NCBI GenBank assembly: GCA_963578605.1 | Contig: CAUZEA010000025.1 | Coordinates: 1-60,126 of the forward strand | Direction of reading: 5' to 3' | DNA: 60,126 nt | Origin: JAKVCB01 sp963578605 | GTDB lineage: Bacteria > Planctomycetota > Planctomycetia > Pirellulales > Lacipirellulaceae | Part shown: positions 43,731 through 52,754 of the stretch, piece after piece | Numbering within the stretch: position 1 is the stretch's first letter | Layout: each line of letters starts with the position of its first letter | Made by a program: the position numbers and the translations under genes | Notes under the pieces: model-generated | Database searches by the model: none | Told to the model about the DNA's origin: nothing | The model's input: only the letters and a program-made list of their open reading frames with translations

Positions 43731-44312
43731 ATGGCAAGCGTCCGCCTACCAGCCGAAGACCAAACCATAACAGATGTCGATGAAATCCGTGCATTCCTTG
43801 AGCCGCACGGGATCTGGTACGAAAAGTGGGATGTGGAAGGCCGCGTTGGTGAAAATGCAACCGATGCGGAAATTCTCGCAGTCTACGAACCGGAGATTGA
43901 TCGGCTCAAACGAGAGGGAGGGTTCGAAACGGCCGACCTGATCAATGTCACGCCAGATACGCCCAATCTTGAAATGCTTGTTGACAAGTTCAATAAAGAG
44001 CACACCCACAGCGAGGACGAGGTTCGATTTGTGGTTCGAGGGCGCGGTTTATTTCACGTTAACCCCGTCGACGGCCCCGTTTTCGCAATCGAGGTCAACA
44101 GTGGCGACTTGATCAATGTCCCCAAGGGAACACGCCATTGGTTCGATTTTTGCGAGGACCGCACAATTCGCTGTATCCGTCTCTTCGAGGATAAGTCGGG
44201 CTGGACACCGCACTATATCAATGATGGTGTGCATGAAAATTATGCCCCGCTGTGCATGGGACCGGACTACTTCCCCCCCAAGCCGTCCGTCGATCCAGTT
44301 GTCAAGTTGTGA
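43731..44312 (+). CDS. mtnD: Acireductone dioxygenase
   Basis: Cupin dioxygenase of the methionine salvage pathway. With iron it gives the keto acid precursor of methionine and formate; with nickel it gives carbon monoxide and an off-pathway product. 193 residues with all four metal ligands: His91, His93, Glu97 in EHTHSEDEVRF and His136 in KGTRHWFDF. GAGGAG lies eight bases before the ATG. The stop overlaps the mtnC GTG (GTGA). Which metal is used cannot be read from sequence. Confidence 0.96.
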   Translation: MASVRLPAEDQTITDVDEIRAFLEPHGIWYEKWDVEGRVGENATDAEILAVYEPEIDRLKREGGFETADLINVTPDTPNLEMLVDKFNKEHTHSEDEVRFVVRGRGLFHVNPVDGPVFAIEVNSGDLINVPKGTRHWFDFCEDRTIRCIRLFEDKSGWTPHYINDGVHENYAPLCMGPDYFPPKPSVDPVVKL

Positions 44313-45043
44313 TTCACATCAAAACTCGCGGACTTTTGTTGGATATTGAGGGGACCACCTCGTCGATCGACTTCATTTATGGGGAGATGTTCCCGTTCGT
44401 CCGAAATGGGCTGGAAACGTTCCTGGCAGCAAATTGGGATGCCACCGAAGTTCAGGCTGCCCGCGCCCAGATTTGCCAAGACCGCGTTGCCGAACTGGGT
44501 GAAGCTGACGGCTCGATGCCCGATCGAGCCGATGACATCATCGCCGAAGTCACGCGTCTGATGGATGGCGATGCCAAGACCACCGGACTCAAGCAACTAC
44601 AGGGGCTTATCTGGCGATGTGGTTTTGAAAGTGGGGAACTCAAAGCGCACTTGTTCGACGATGTTCCGCCAGCCCTGCGGCATTGGCACGAACAGGGCCT
44701 GCGGATCCGAATCTATTCCTCCGGTAGCGTTGGGGCACAGAAATTGTTCTTCGGGCATACAGTCGCCGGAAATTTGTTGCCATTTCTCGAAGGACACTAC
44801 GACACCACGACTGGTCCCAAACGTGAGGCGGGGAGCTACGCGACCATTGTCAAAGAGTGGGGTCTGGGGCCCGGAGAGATCTTGTTTCTCAGCGATGTCC
44901 CTGCCGAACTTGACGCGGCTCGAGAAGCCGGCATGCAAACGGCCCTCTCGATGCGTCCTGGTAACGCGGAAATCGACGCCAACTCGCCGCATCCGCAGAT
45001 CACTGCCTTTAGCGAATTGGCGATCACCCTGCCAGCGAGTTGA
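44309..45043 (+). CDS. mtnC: Enolase-phosphatase E1
   Basis: Bifunctional HAD enzyme that enolises and dephosphorylates the diketone intermediate to acireductone, the substrate of MtnD. 244 residues from the GTG at 44309, which overlaps the mtnD stop; the longer frame from 44252 lies inside mtnD. Motif I LLDIEGTTSSIDF has Asp12 and Glu14, typical for E1 (Glu in place of the second Asp). Motif II is in RIYSSGSVGAQKLFF, and motif IV in ILFLSDVPAELDAAREAG. Confidence 0.96.
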   Translation: MIHIKTRGLLLDIEGTTSSIDFIYGEMFPFVRNGLETFLAANWDATEVQAARAQICQDRVAELGEADGSMPDRADDIIAEVTRLMDGDAKTTGLKQLQGLIWRCGFESGELKAHLFDDVPPALRHWHEQGLRIRIYSSGSVGAQKLFFGHTVAGNLLPFLEGHYDTTTGPKREAGSYATIVKEWGLGPGEILFLSDVPAELDAAREAGMQTALSMRPGNAEIDANSPHPQITAFSELAITLPAS

Positions 45044-45114
45044 ATCTTGTTCGACCCGCGTTCGTCGAGCAGGCCGGACGACCAACATTGGAAGCGAGAA
45101 CGGTGCCGGGCAAT

Positions 45115-46506
45115 ATGAAGAACACGACCGATCATCGGCAAGGCGGAGTCACCTGGCTGCTGACAGTGATTGGGCCAGGTATCGTTGTTGCTGGTTCGGT
45201 CATGGGCAGTGGCGAGTTGATCAATACCCCGGTGCAAGCCGCGAAATTTGGTTTTGTGTTGCTCTGGGTTGCGCTGTTGTCATGTGTGATCAAGTACTTT
45301 CTGCAGGTTGAGATAGGCCGGCATGCGATGGTCCACGGACGCACCACGCACCAGGCGCTCAATATTTGTCCTGGTCCCAAGTACCGCCAGACTTCGTGGA
45401 TTGGGATCATCTATATGGGCGGTTATCTGGTCTCCTGTCTGACAATTCCCGGCATGATCGGTGCACTGGCCGGCATGATGCATAGTGAGATACCGTTGAG
45501 CCCCTTGATAAGTCGGATCGGCGGCGAACCGGTCCACAACCTGAATAACCAATCGATTGCCTGGTGGGGCGCGATTCTGGTTCTCTTGTCGATTATCTTA
45601 TTGTGGAAAGGGGTTTATCGCCATTTGGAAGTATTGATTGCCATTTTAGTTGGCGTGTTCAGCGTCTCGGTCGCCGTCGCCTTGATCATGATTCAAGCAA
45701 GCGAGTACCGGATCACGCTGAACGAAGTCCTTTCTGGTCTCACGTTTTCTTTTGGCGATACACCGAAACTGGCAGCCTATGCCGTCATCAGTTTAATGGG
45801 AGCTTTGGGTGCCACGGCCAACGAGCTCTTTATGTATCCCTACTGGATTCTCGAAAAGGGATACAACCGGCAGCTGGGCGATCGGGCTGATGCAACTTGG
45901 TCGCAGCGGGCCCGGCAATGGGTTCACGCCATCCGCATTGATTCCGGCGTGGCGACCGGGCTGGCGACCTTGATGACCGCAGCCTTTTTCTTGCTCGGTT
46001 GTGCAATTCTGCATCGCCAGGGTATCGTGCCCGAAGGGCTCAATGTGGTGGAGACTATTTCACAGGTCTACACCGAATCGTTTGGTCCCTGGTCACGCTA
46101 CGTTTTTCTGATCGGTGCGTTTGCCACGCTGTTCTCGACCGTTTTAGTGGCCACTGCCGCCTCTGGACGGATGTTCGGCGATTTCCTGGGAAGCCTGGGT
46201 GTGATCGATTATCGGGATCTGAAGATCCGCAACCGGGTCCACCGGTTGACACAACTCTGGTTGCTGCTGCTGGTGTTGGGAGTTTTCTTGTGGTACGGAT
46301 CGGCGCCGGTCCGATTAATTGTGTTCAGCCAATTCTTCTCAGCGGTTTTTTCGACACCTCTTTTGGTATTTGCAATTTGCTGGATGGCATTTCACACGGA
46401 TCCGAGGGCCCGGATGAGTCGGCTGACCGGATTTCTTCTGGTGACGACGTCGCTGATCATTGTCGCGTGCGTGGTTGTCGGCCTGGTGGTACGCTACGCA
46501 ACATGA
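45115..46506 (+). CDS. NRAMP-superfamily transporter with an altered metal site
   Basis: 463 residues with about 11 membrane helices. TM1 reads GPGIVVAGSVMGSGELINTP. In classical manganese/iron NRAMP proteins the same place has a DPGN motif, and here it is GSGE. TM6 reads LMGALGATANELFMYPYW, where the classical motif has the metal-binding Met of MPH; here that Met is lost. The fold should be kept but the ion may not be Mn or Fe. It follows mtnC by 71 bp, or by a 4-base overlap if a TTG at 45040 is the start. The linkage to a nickel SOD and a metal-dependent dioxygenase suggests a metal role, but this is inference only. Confidence 0.8.
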   Translation: MKNTTDHRQGGVTWLLTVIGPGIVVAGSVMGSGELINTPVQAAKFGFVLLWVALLSCVIKYFLQVEIGRHAMVHGRTTHQALNICPGPKYRQTSWIGIIYMGGYLVSCLTIPGMIGALAGMMHSEIPLSPLISRIGGEPVHNLNNQSIAWWGAILVLLSIILLWKGVYRHLEVLIAILVGVFSVSVAVALIMIQASEYRITLNEVLSGLTFSFGDTPKLAAYAVISLMGALGATANELFMYPYWILEKGYNRQLGDRADATWSQRARQWVHAIRIDSGVATGLATLMTAAFFLLGCAILHRQGIVPEGLNVVETISQVYTESFGPWSRYVFLIGAFATLFSTVLVATAASGRMFGDFLGSLGVIDYRDLKIRNRVHRLTQLWLLLLVLGVFLWYGSAPVRLIVFSQFFSAVFSTPLLVFAICWMAFHTDPRARMSRLTGFLLVTTSLIIVACVVVGLVVRYAT

Positions 46507-46586
46507 AGCGTGCCGAGCAGCGTGAGTGGGGCGTTGATACCCCGCCTGGATGACCATCGCCCTGGCCCAACGTTCGCCTGCGAAAG

Positions 46587-47504
46587 TCAACCGTCAAGCC
46601 AAGACTTTAACGTCGAAAAATCGCGGCGGTAGGCAGCTCGGGCCTGCTCTGGATAGTTGCCGCCAGAGACGTCGTATTCAATGTGCAAACCGATCGGGCC
46701 GTCATAAGCCGAGCGGGTCAACATTTCAAAATAGCGCGGTTCGATCTGGCCTGTGCCAAGGGGGACCCACCTCATCTTGCCCTTGTCTTGCCACACGAAA
46801 TCCTTCACCAGGGCAACTTGCATCAGGGGTCGCATCAGTTTGAAGTAAATTGGCCACGATACGCCCGCTTCTGCCGTGGCATGGGAGATGTCGAAGACTG
46901 CGCCAATCCCGCGCGGATTTTGGTCTTTGAGCAAGGTATGGATATCCCAGACCGTTGCACCAACGTGATGAACTCCCGCATGGTTGTGAATCAGACCGGT
47001 GATCCCGAGTTCGGCGTTCAAAGCGGCCAGATCGGCAATGACCGGAAGGAATGCCGTGAGTTGTGGGGGGATTGGCTTCTGCAGGTCGTACATGTACCCC
47101 CTCATGCGATAGTGGGGAATATTCAAGGATGCCGCGGTGCGGAGGACCTTTTCGCTATGAGGTTGATCAACGCGATTAATGTTCGACGCCATCATGGTCA
47201 GTTCCAGGCCACGGTCGCGGAGTGCGTCGACCAGTTTGGGAAGATCGTCTTGGACGCGCTCGGGTTCGACATGCCCACCGGGTCTTACGGTCGCTTCCAG
47301 GCCGTCGAATCCGAGGTCGGCAACCAGGTCGGCCGTCTGTCGATAGTCAAGCCGTTGGAGCGGTTCTCCATAGGCGATGAACGTGCGATTCTTTGAGGGT
47401 ATGCGGTTTGCCAGCAGCGGTTTGCGCTGCAGCAGTGCGATGCCCATGGCGCAGGCGGCCGGGCCCTTGTGTAGAAACCAGCGGCGGGTGAAAGAAGATT
47501 GCAT
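46587..47504 (-). CDS. Sugar-phosphate isomerase/epimerase-like TIM barrel protein, Tat-type leader
   Basis: 305 residues from the ATG at 47504; the frame is open to 47540 with no ribosome binding site at either start. The leader MQSSFTRRWFLHKGPA has twin arginines, so Tat export is likely. The body has the xylose-isomerase-like AP endonuclease-2 fold: LVADLGFDGLEATVRPGGHV, LIHNHAGVHHVG, GAVFDISHATAEAG (metal ligands His/Asp) and HIEYDVSGG. The substrate is not known. Planctomycetes hold many such secreted paralogues. It is divergent from the ABC sugar transporter and may belong to that pathway. Confidence 0.8.
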   Translation of the reverse strand: MQSSFTRRWFLHKGPAACAMGIALLQRKPLLANRIPSKNRTFIAYGEPLQRLDYRQTADLVADLGFDGLEATVRPGGHVEPERVQDDLPKLVDALRDRGLELTMMASNINRVDQPHSEKVLRTAASLNIPHYRMRGYMYDLQKPIPPQLTAFLPVIADLAALNAELGITGLIHNHAGVHHVGATVWDIHTLLKDQNPRGIGAVFDISHATAEAGVSWPIYFKLMRPLMQVALVKDFVWQDKGKMRWVPLGTGQIEPRYFEMLTRSAYDGPIGLHIEYDVSGGNYPEQARAAYRRDFSTLKSWLDG

Positions 47505-47628
47505 GGCAATAGCGCAAATTTTACAGGTCACAAGCATCATGATGACAGGGAAACGTCAAACGTAAAATTTCCGTGTCGGAGCATTATCGTTCGAGCTATT
47601 TCCCTCTGGGCAAGGTCGATTACACTAT

Positions 47629-47658
47629 TTGCAATTGTATTGTGGGAAAAGATATATT
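47629..47658 (+). promoter_or_regulatory. Candidate promoter of the ABC transporter operon
   Basis: TTGCAA (47629-47634) and TATATT (47653-47658) at 18 bases spacing, about 175 bp before the transporter start. A CAATTG palindrome overlaps the -35 region. Confidence 0.35.
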
Positions 47659-47834
47659 GCGAGTGATGCCACCCGTCAACTGGGAGTTGCTCGTAGAACA
47701 GGCCGCCCGGCGCGGCTGGGTTTGATCGGCGTGAACGGGGTTTACCTGTTGCCCGCTTTCAGGAAGTGACTATTTTCAACAACTTGGGGGCGACATCGAA
47801 AAGAAAATGATCGTCGCATCATGAAGGAAACGGG

Positions 47835-50444
47835 TTGAACGACACAGCACCAATTTTGCTTAAACTGGATCAAGTCACGAAATATTTCCCGGGGGTCCAT
47901 GCTCTTTCTGGTGTTGATTTTGATGTTCGCCCCGGGGAAGTTCACGCCCTGGTTGGTGAAAATGGAGCGGGCAAAAGCACGTTAATCAACATCGTGTCGG
48001 GAGTTTTACAACCCGATTCGGGTTGGTGTCGCTTGGAGGGGCACGTCTGCAAGTGGCGTGATCCGGTCGCTGCTCGAAAAATGGGGATTGTGACGGTCCA
48101 CCAGGAAGCCGATTTTTTCCCCACGCTTTCGGTGGCAGAAAATATTGCCCTGCAACACGGTCTGCCAACGAGGAAATTCGGTTTTGTGGACTGGTCCGCG
48201 ATGCGGGATACAGCGCAAAAAGTGATCAGGTCCGTGGGTGAACCGATTGGAGCAGGCCTGCCCGCCGACCGTTTAAGTGTGGCCCATCGTCACATGCTCC
48301 AGATCGCAGCGGCCGTTTTGCAGCGCGCCAAATTAGTAATTTTCGACGAGCCCACTAGTGCCTTAACGTTCCGGGAGTCGGCTTGGCTGTTTCAACAGGT
48401 AGCCAGGCTAAAGGCAGGCGGGGTGGGCTTGATTTATATCTCACACCGGCAGGAGGAAATTTTTGCACTGTCGGACCGGATCACAGTGTTGCGAGACGGC
48501 CGGAAGATCTGGACCCGGGACCGCAAAGAAGTAGACAGCAAGTTGCTGATCCAGGCGATGGTCGGCCGAAATTTAAAGGACAGTTCTGGCGATCGTCAGC
48601 GTCGTCCGGTTTCTTCGACTGCCCATCAAGAACCGCTCGATACAGGTCCCCGCCTGGAAGTCCGCGATCTGCACGATTTTAAAGCCCGTGTTCAAGGCAT
48701 TAATTTCCACGTGGGAGCTGGTGAAATTGTCGGAGTATACGGACTCATTGGTGCCGGGCGTACCGAAATGGCACGTGGTATTTTCGGTTTGGAAGCACTC
48801 GCCAGCGGTAGTGTGTTGGTCGATGGCAAACCGGTTGTCATTCAAAGGCCTCAAGATGCCGTACGAGCTGGTATCGCATATCTGCCCGAAGACCGGTTGC
48901 GGGAAGGTCTCTGCCAGGGGCTGAGCATTCGTGCCAATACAGTTCTGCCCACACTCGACCGCTGGACTCAACTCTTTCGGTCTTCATCAGAAACGGAACT
49001 TCCCCTTGCAACCCGCTTGCCCCACCAGGAGCCATGGATCAAACGCTGGTCGTTGGGATTGCTGGCCAGTCGGCGCGTTGAAAAGCAGGTGACCCGTCGG
49101 GTCGTTCAACAACTGGAAGTACGGCAGCGGAGTATAGAGCAACCCATCAGCCAGCTTTCCGGCGGAAATCAACAAAAAGTTGTTTTGGGGCGTTGGCTGC
49201 TGGCCACGCCGAAGGTCATGATCCTCGATGAACCAACCCGTGGTGTTGACATCGGTGCGAAGTCAGAAATCCACCGTTTGTTGCGACAAATTGCAGGCCG
49301 CGGTTGTGCCATTCTGATGATCAGCAGTGACATGCCTGAGATCCTGCGACATTCCGATCGCATTATGGTTCTGCGGTCCGGGAAGATTTCGAATCAATGG
49401 CACGCCGGCGATGTCACCGCAACCCAGGTCGCTGAAGCAGCGCTTCCTGATAAAAGTGTGTGTGAACGGTCGGCACCCCCCAAGAAGAAAGCAGCCAGTC
49501 AGACACCGCGGGTTGCTGGTGAATGGGGGCTTGCGGCGATCATTGTGCTGTTGAGCCTTTGGTTGAGTCTGACGAGTGCGAACTTTTTCAGTTGGGCGAA
49601 TTTCGGCAATTTGCTGGCCGAAACGGCGCTGTGGTCGATTCTCGGTTTGGCAGCCACAACAGTGATCATCGCCGGAGGCATCGATATTTCAATCGGTTCA
49701 CTTCTGGCTCTGTCGGCTGCTTGTGCAGGTCTCTTACTCAAATTGCCCCTTGCGCCCGAGATTTCAATTCCCCTGGCAATCCTGGGAGCGCTGGCGGTTG
49801 GTCTCACGGGGGGATTACTCAACGGATTGATATCACTCGTTGGCAGAGTTCACCCGATTGTGGTGACGCTGGGAATGATGATCGTTTATCGAGGAATTGT
49901 GATCGCGCTCGTCAGTGGACGACAAATCAGCAGTGTACCCGAGGCCTTCGGATGGATCTGGATTCACCCTGCATCGGGGTTTCGCGCAGCAATCGTCCTG
50001 GGGTTTGTCGTTTCAGCGGCGCTTTATGTCATTCATGTCCATCGGCGGGCAGGCCGGCACCTTTATGCGTTAGGATCCAGCTCGACCGCCGCACGGCTGG
50101 TAGGAGTCTCCCACGTAAGAACGTGGATTTTTGCCTTCGGGCTGGGTGGATTGTTGACGGGCATCGCGGCCGTAATGGTGTTGTCCGCCAGCATGCAGAT
50201 GCAATCTCAGCTGGGAAAAGGCTGGGAGTTACAAGCCATTGCAGTCGCCGTGATTGGTGGTGTGAGTATCACAGGGGGACGTGGTACGGTGGGCGGAGTC
50301 ATTTTAGGCGCTGTTCTATTACGACTGGTGAACCTGGCATTGGTGCGTTGGGAAGTCCGTGGGGAGCAAGTGGATGTGTTCGTGGGAGGATTGATTCTTG
50401 CGGCTGTACTGCTGGACCTCTTTTTGCGAAAGCGTAGAACATGA
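47835..50444 (+). CDS. ABC sugar transporter, duplicated ATPase fused to a permease
   Basis: 869 residues. Residues 1-245 are a first NBD with Walker A GENGAGKST (41-49) and VIFDEPTSA (168-176). Residues 270-540 are a second NBD with the degenerate Walker A region GLIGAGRTE, signature LSGGNQQKV (441-449) and MILDEPTRGVD (462-472). Residues about 560-869 are an RbsC-type permease with ITGGRGTVGGVILGAVLL near the end. RbsA-like ATPases and RbsC-like permeases are normally two proteins. The start is a TTG with AAGGA six bases upstream. The stop overlaps the second permease (ATGA). The set is a CUT2 importer of the rhamnose/AI-2 type with two different permeases. Confidence 0.94.
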   Translation: MNDTAPILLKLDQVTKYFPGVHALSGVDFDVRPGEVHALVGENGAGKSTLINIVSGVLQPDSGWCRLEGHVCKWRDPVAARKMGIVTVHQEADFFPTLSVAENIALQHGLPTRKFGFVDWSAMRDTAQKVIRSVGEPIGAGLPADRLSVAHRHMLQIAAAVLQRAKLVIFDEPTSALTFRESAWLFQQVARLKAGGVGLIYISHRQEEIFALSDRITVLRDGRKIWTRDRKEVDSKLLIQAMVGRNLKDSSGDRQRRPVSSTAHQEPLDTGPRLEVRDLHDFKARVQGINFHVGAGEIVGVYGLIGAGRTEMARGIFGLEALASGSVLVDGKPVVIQRPQDAVRAGIAYLPEDRLREGLCQGLSIRANTVLPTLDRWTQLFRSSSETELPLATRLPHQEPWIKRWSLGLLASRRVEKQVTRRVVQQLEVRQRSIEQPISQLSGGNQQKVVLGRWLLATPKVMILDEPTRGVDIGAKSEIHRLLRQIAGRGCAILMISSDMPEILRHSDRIMVLRSGKISNQWHAGDVTATQVAEAALPDKSVCERSAPPKKKAASQTPRVAGEWGLAAIIVLLSLWLSLTSANFFSWANFGNLLAETALWSILGLAATTVIIAGGIDISIGSLLALSAACAGLLLKLPLAPEISIPLAILGALAVGLTGGLLNGLISLVGRVHPIVVTLGMMIVYRGIVIALVSGRQISSVPEAFGWIWIHPASGFRAAIVLGFVVSAALYVIHVHRRAGRHLYALGSSSTAARLVGVSHVRTWIFAFGLGGLLTGIAAVMVLSASMQMQSQLGKGWELQAIAVAVIGGVSITGGRGTVGGVILGAVLLRLVNLALVRWEVRGEQVDVFVGGLILAAVLLDLFLRKRRT

Positions 50445-51418
50445 AGCGAAAACGATTCACCTGGCGTACGGTTTCTGTTCTGCTGCCTTGGTTGCTGCTG
50501 CTGCTGTCCCTGTGGCTTGTATTTTCTCAGGTCGAGCGTCCCGCAGCCCTGGTGAACGTTGGTGTTCAATGGGCACGGGTTGGTGCCCTGGCAATCGTCA
50601 TGACGGCCATCATTCTGACTGGAGGAATCGACCTTTCGGTCGGATCGATGATGGCGCTCAGCTCGATTGTCATGGGTCTTTTGTGGCAAGCTGGATGGTC
50701 TGCAGAAGTGGCTGGTGGTTTGGCCGTTCTGGTGGGAGGTGCGGTTGGGGCAGTCAACGGTTTCTTGGTCGTGGTGGGACTGTCACCTTTGGTGGCTACC
50801 CTGGCGACGATGGCGTTTTATTCGGGGTTGGCGCTGATGCTTTGTGGTGGCGAAAAAATCACGAAGCTGCCGAGGCCAGCCGTTGATATGAGCCAGCTCG
50901 CCGGTTGGCCCAGTGAGTACTGGATTCTGGGATTTGTGTTTGCAGTGGCGATGCTCGTGGTTCATGGCACGCGGTTTGGTCGTTGGTGTTACGCGATTGG
51001 TGATAACCCAATTGCAGCGCGGTTCTCGGCGATTCCCGTGCTACGTACTCAATGGTGGCTTTACACGGCTTCGGGCCTGGTGGCAGGGTTATTGGCGATG
51101 ACTTATACTGTGCGAAAAGGTGCAATTCCGAACGCACATCAGGGCGTTGAATTAGAAGCGATTGCCTGTGTTGTTGTGGGCGGTACCCTGATTACTGGTG
51201 GCCGAGGCGGTATTCTTCAAACCCTGCTGGGAATTCTGGTCATCGCCAACATCGACATCGGTTTGTTTTTCCTGAGCGGGCAATTCAAATTCATCGGAGC
51301 GGATGCCAGGCTTATGGTCTTAGGCGTCTTGCTGATTGTCGTTGCAGTTTGGAACGAATGGTTGGCGCGGGCCGATGCCAAGTTGGAAACACTGAATAAG
51401 GCGACTGAACGAACATGA
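50441..51418 (+). CDS. ABC sugar transporter permease (RbsC family)
   Basis: 325 residues, about 8-10 membrane helices. Motifs are ILTGGIDLSVGSMMALSSIV, the hallmark of the BPD_transp_2 family, and CVVVGGTLITGGRGGILQTL near the C-terminus. It should form a heterodimer with the permease half of the upstream fusion. It overlaps both neighbours by 4 bases, so subunit ratios are set by translational coupling. The C-terminal tail is short and basic/acidic. Confidence 0.94.
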   Translation: MKRKRFTWRTVSVLLPWLLLLLSLWLVFSQVERPAALVNVGVQWARVGALAIVMTAIILTGGIDLSVGSMMALSSIVMGLLWQAGWSAEVAGGLAVLVGGAVGAVNGFLVVVGLSPLVATLATMAFYSGLALMLCGGEKITKLPRPAVDMSQLAGWPSEYWILGFVFAVAMLVVHGTRFGRWCYAIGDNPIAARFSAIPVLRTQWWLYTASGLVAGLLAMTYTVRKGAIPNAHQGVELEAIACVVVGGTLITGGRGGILQTLLGILVIANIDIGLFFLSGQFKFIGADARLMVLGVLLIVVAVWNEWLARADAKLETLNKATERT

Positions 51419-52425
51419 TGATTCAACGATCAAGTGCTGCTCTGCTTGTTGGTTTGCTTTCCTCTTGCCTGTTGGGGTGCCAGCAGGATCGAAGTGATGA
51501 GTCACCTGTTCGGATTGGCATGATGCCCAAACTGATGGGGATTTCCTTTTTCGATGCTGCGGGTCGTGGGGCACACGAGGCAGCCGAGGAACTGGGAGTC
51601 GACTTAACCTACGACGGGCCAACAGAGGATAATACCGAACAACAGGCCGAGATGATTAATGCATGGGTGGCACAAGGTATCGATGTAATCGCGGTTGCTC
51701 CTAATGACCCGGACGCGATCGCGCCGACTTTGTCGAGCGCGCGGTCCCAAGGAGTTAAGGTCATTACCTGGGATACCGATGCCGATGTTGAATTCTCGCA
51801 GCGATCCATCTTTGTGAACCAGGCGCCCGTGGAAGGGATTGCAAACGCCCTGGTCGATGTGATGGTCCGAGGCGCTGGTGAAGAAAACAAGTTGAAGGGG
51901 AAATTCGTGATCATCAGTGGCACAAAAACGGCCGCGAACCAAAATGCGTGGATGGATGCCATGATCCCCCGCCTGCGGGAAGAGCATCCCGACTGTGAGC
52001 TTCTGCAAACTCGATACCCGACCGAAGATCAGCTGAAGGCACGCGAGGAGACGGCGAATCTACTGGCCGCCTATCCTGACTTGAAAGGCATCTGGGCAAT
52101 CACGTCGGTGGCCTTGCCCGCAGCCGCCAAGGCAGTGCGTGATGCAGGTCGACAGGATCAAGTTTTTGTGACGGGCCTGAGTCTTCCCAGCCTGATGCGA
52201 GATTATGTGCAGGATGGTACGGTCAAAGAATTTGTGCTGTTTGATGTGGAAAATCTGGGTTATCTGACCGTGCAGGTAGCCGCCGCCCTGCATCAGAACC
52301 CTTTGCAGCCGCAGGAGAGCCGGACGATGGGTAAGCTCGATTCGATTCGTATCACCGAGCACGAGGCGGTGCTGGGAGAGCCCCTGATTTTCGACAAAAA
52401 CAATATCGATCAGTACAACTTTTGA
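51415..52425 (+). CDS. Sugar-binding lipoprotein of the ABC transporter
   Basis: 336 residues. The lipobox LLGC (Cys22) follows a hydrophobic signal, so it is a lipid-anchored periplasmic binding protein of the RbsB/type I fold. The chain shows SPVRIGMMPKLMGISFFDAA, GIDVIAVAPNDPDAIAPTL and VKVITWDTDADVEFS, much like rhamnose or autoinducer-2 binding proteins. Which sugar it binds is not readable. The ATGA overlap with the permease shows it belongs to the same operon. It ends the operon. Confidence 0.93.
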   Translation: MMIQRSSAALLVGLLSSCLLGCQQDRSDESPVRIGMMPKLMGISFFDAAGRGAHEAAEELGVDLTYDGPTEDNTEQQAEMINAWVAQGIDVIAVAPNDPDAIAPTLSSARSQGVKVITWDTDADVEFSQRSIFVNQAPVEGIANALVDVMVRGAGEENKLKGKFVIISGTKTAANQNAWMDAMIPRLREEHPDCELLQTRYPTEDQLKAREETANLLAAYPDLKGIWAITSVALPAAAKAVRDAGRQDQVFVTGLSLPSLMRDYVQDGTVKEFVLFDVENLGYLTVQVAAALHQNPLQPQESRTMGKLDSIRITEHEAVLGEPLIFDKNNIDQYNF

Positions 52426-52754
52426 ACGCAATACCGCCACCGGTCAGGTTGCGCGAGGCCACGGTAGCTCTTGGTCGGTTGTCCCTGGAAAGCCCAACGT
52501 GATGCAAGGATGCAGGTTCGTGTCGAAACGCTAGCACACCGTGGTTATTCCCACCAAGTCGAGGGCTGTGCAGAAAAAACCACTTCGTTTGCGGTTGCCA
52601 AAAGTTTTCTTCGCCGATGCCAGCAAACCGAATCGAAACCACATACGTAGAAGGACCGCCGTGTCTGACAAACAAGGTTTTAAACCGGTCGCCTGCATTG
52701 CTGGCAAAAGGGCCATCGGTCTCATTCCCAGGCCAGTGTGAGACAACAGATCAG

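Noticed and set aside
47640..47770. Short plus-strand frame resembling a regulator fragment before the ABC operon
   Set aside because: Too short and without a start or ribosome binding site; the resemblance is weak.
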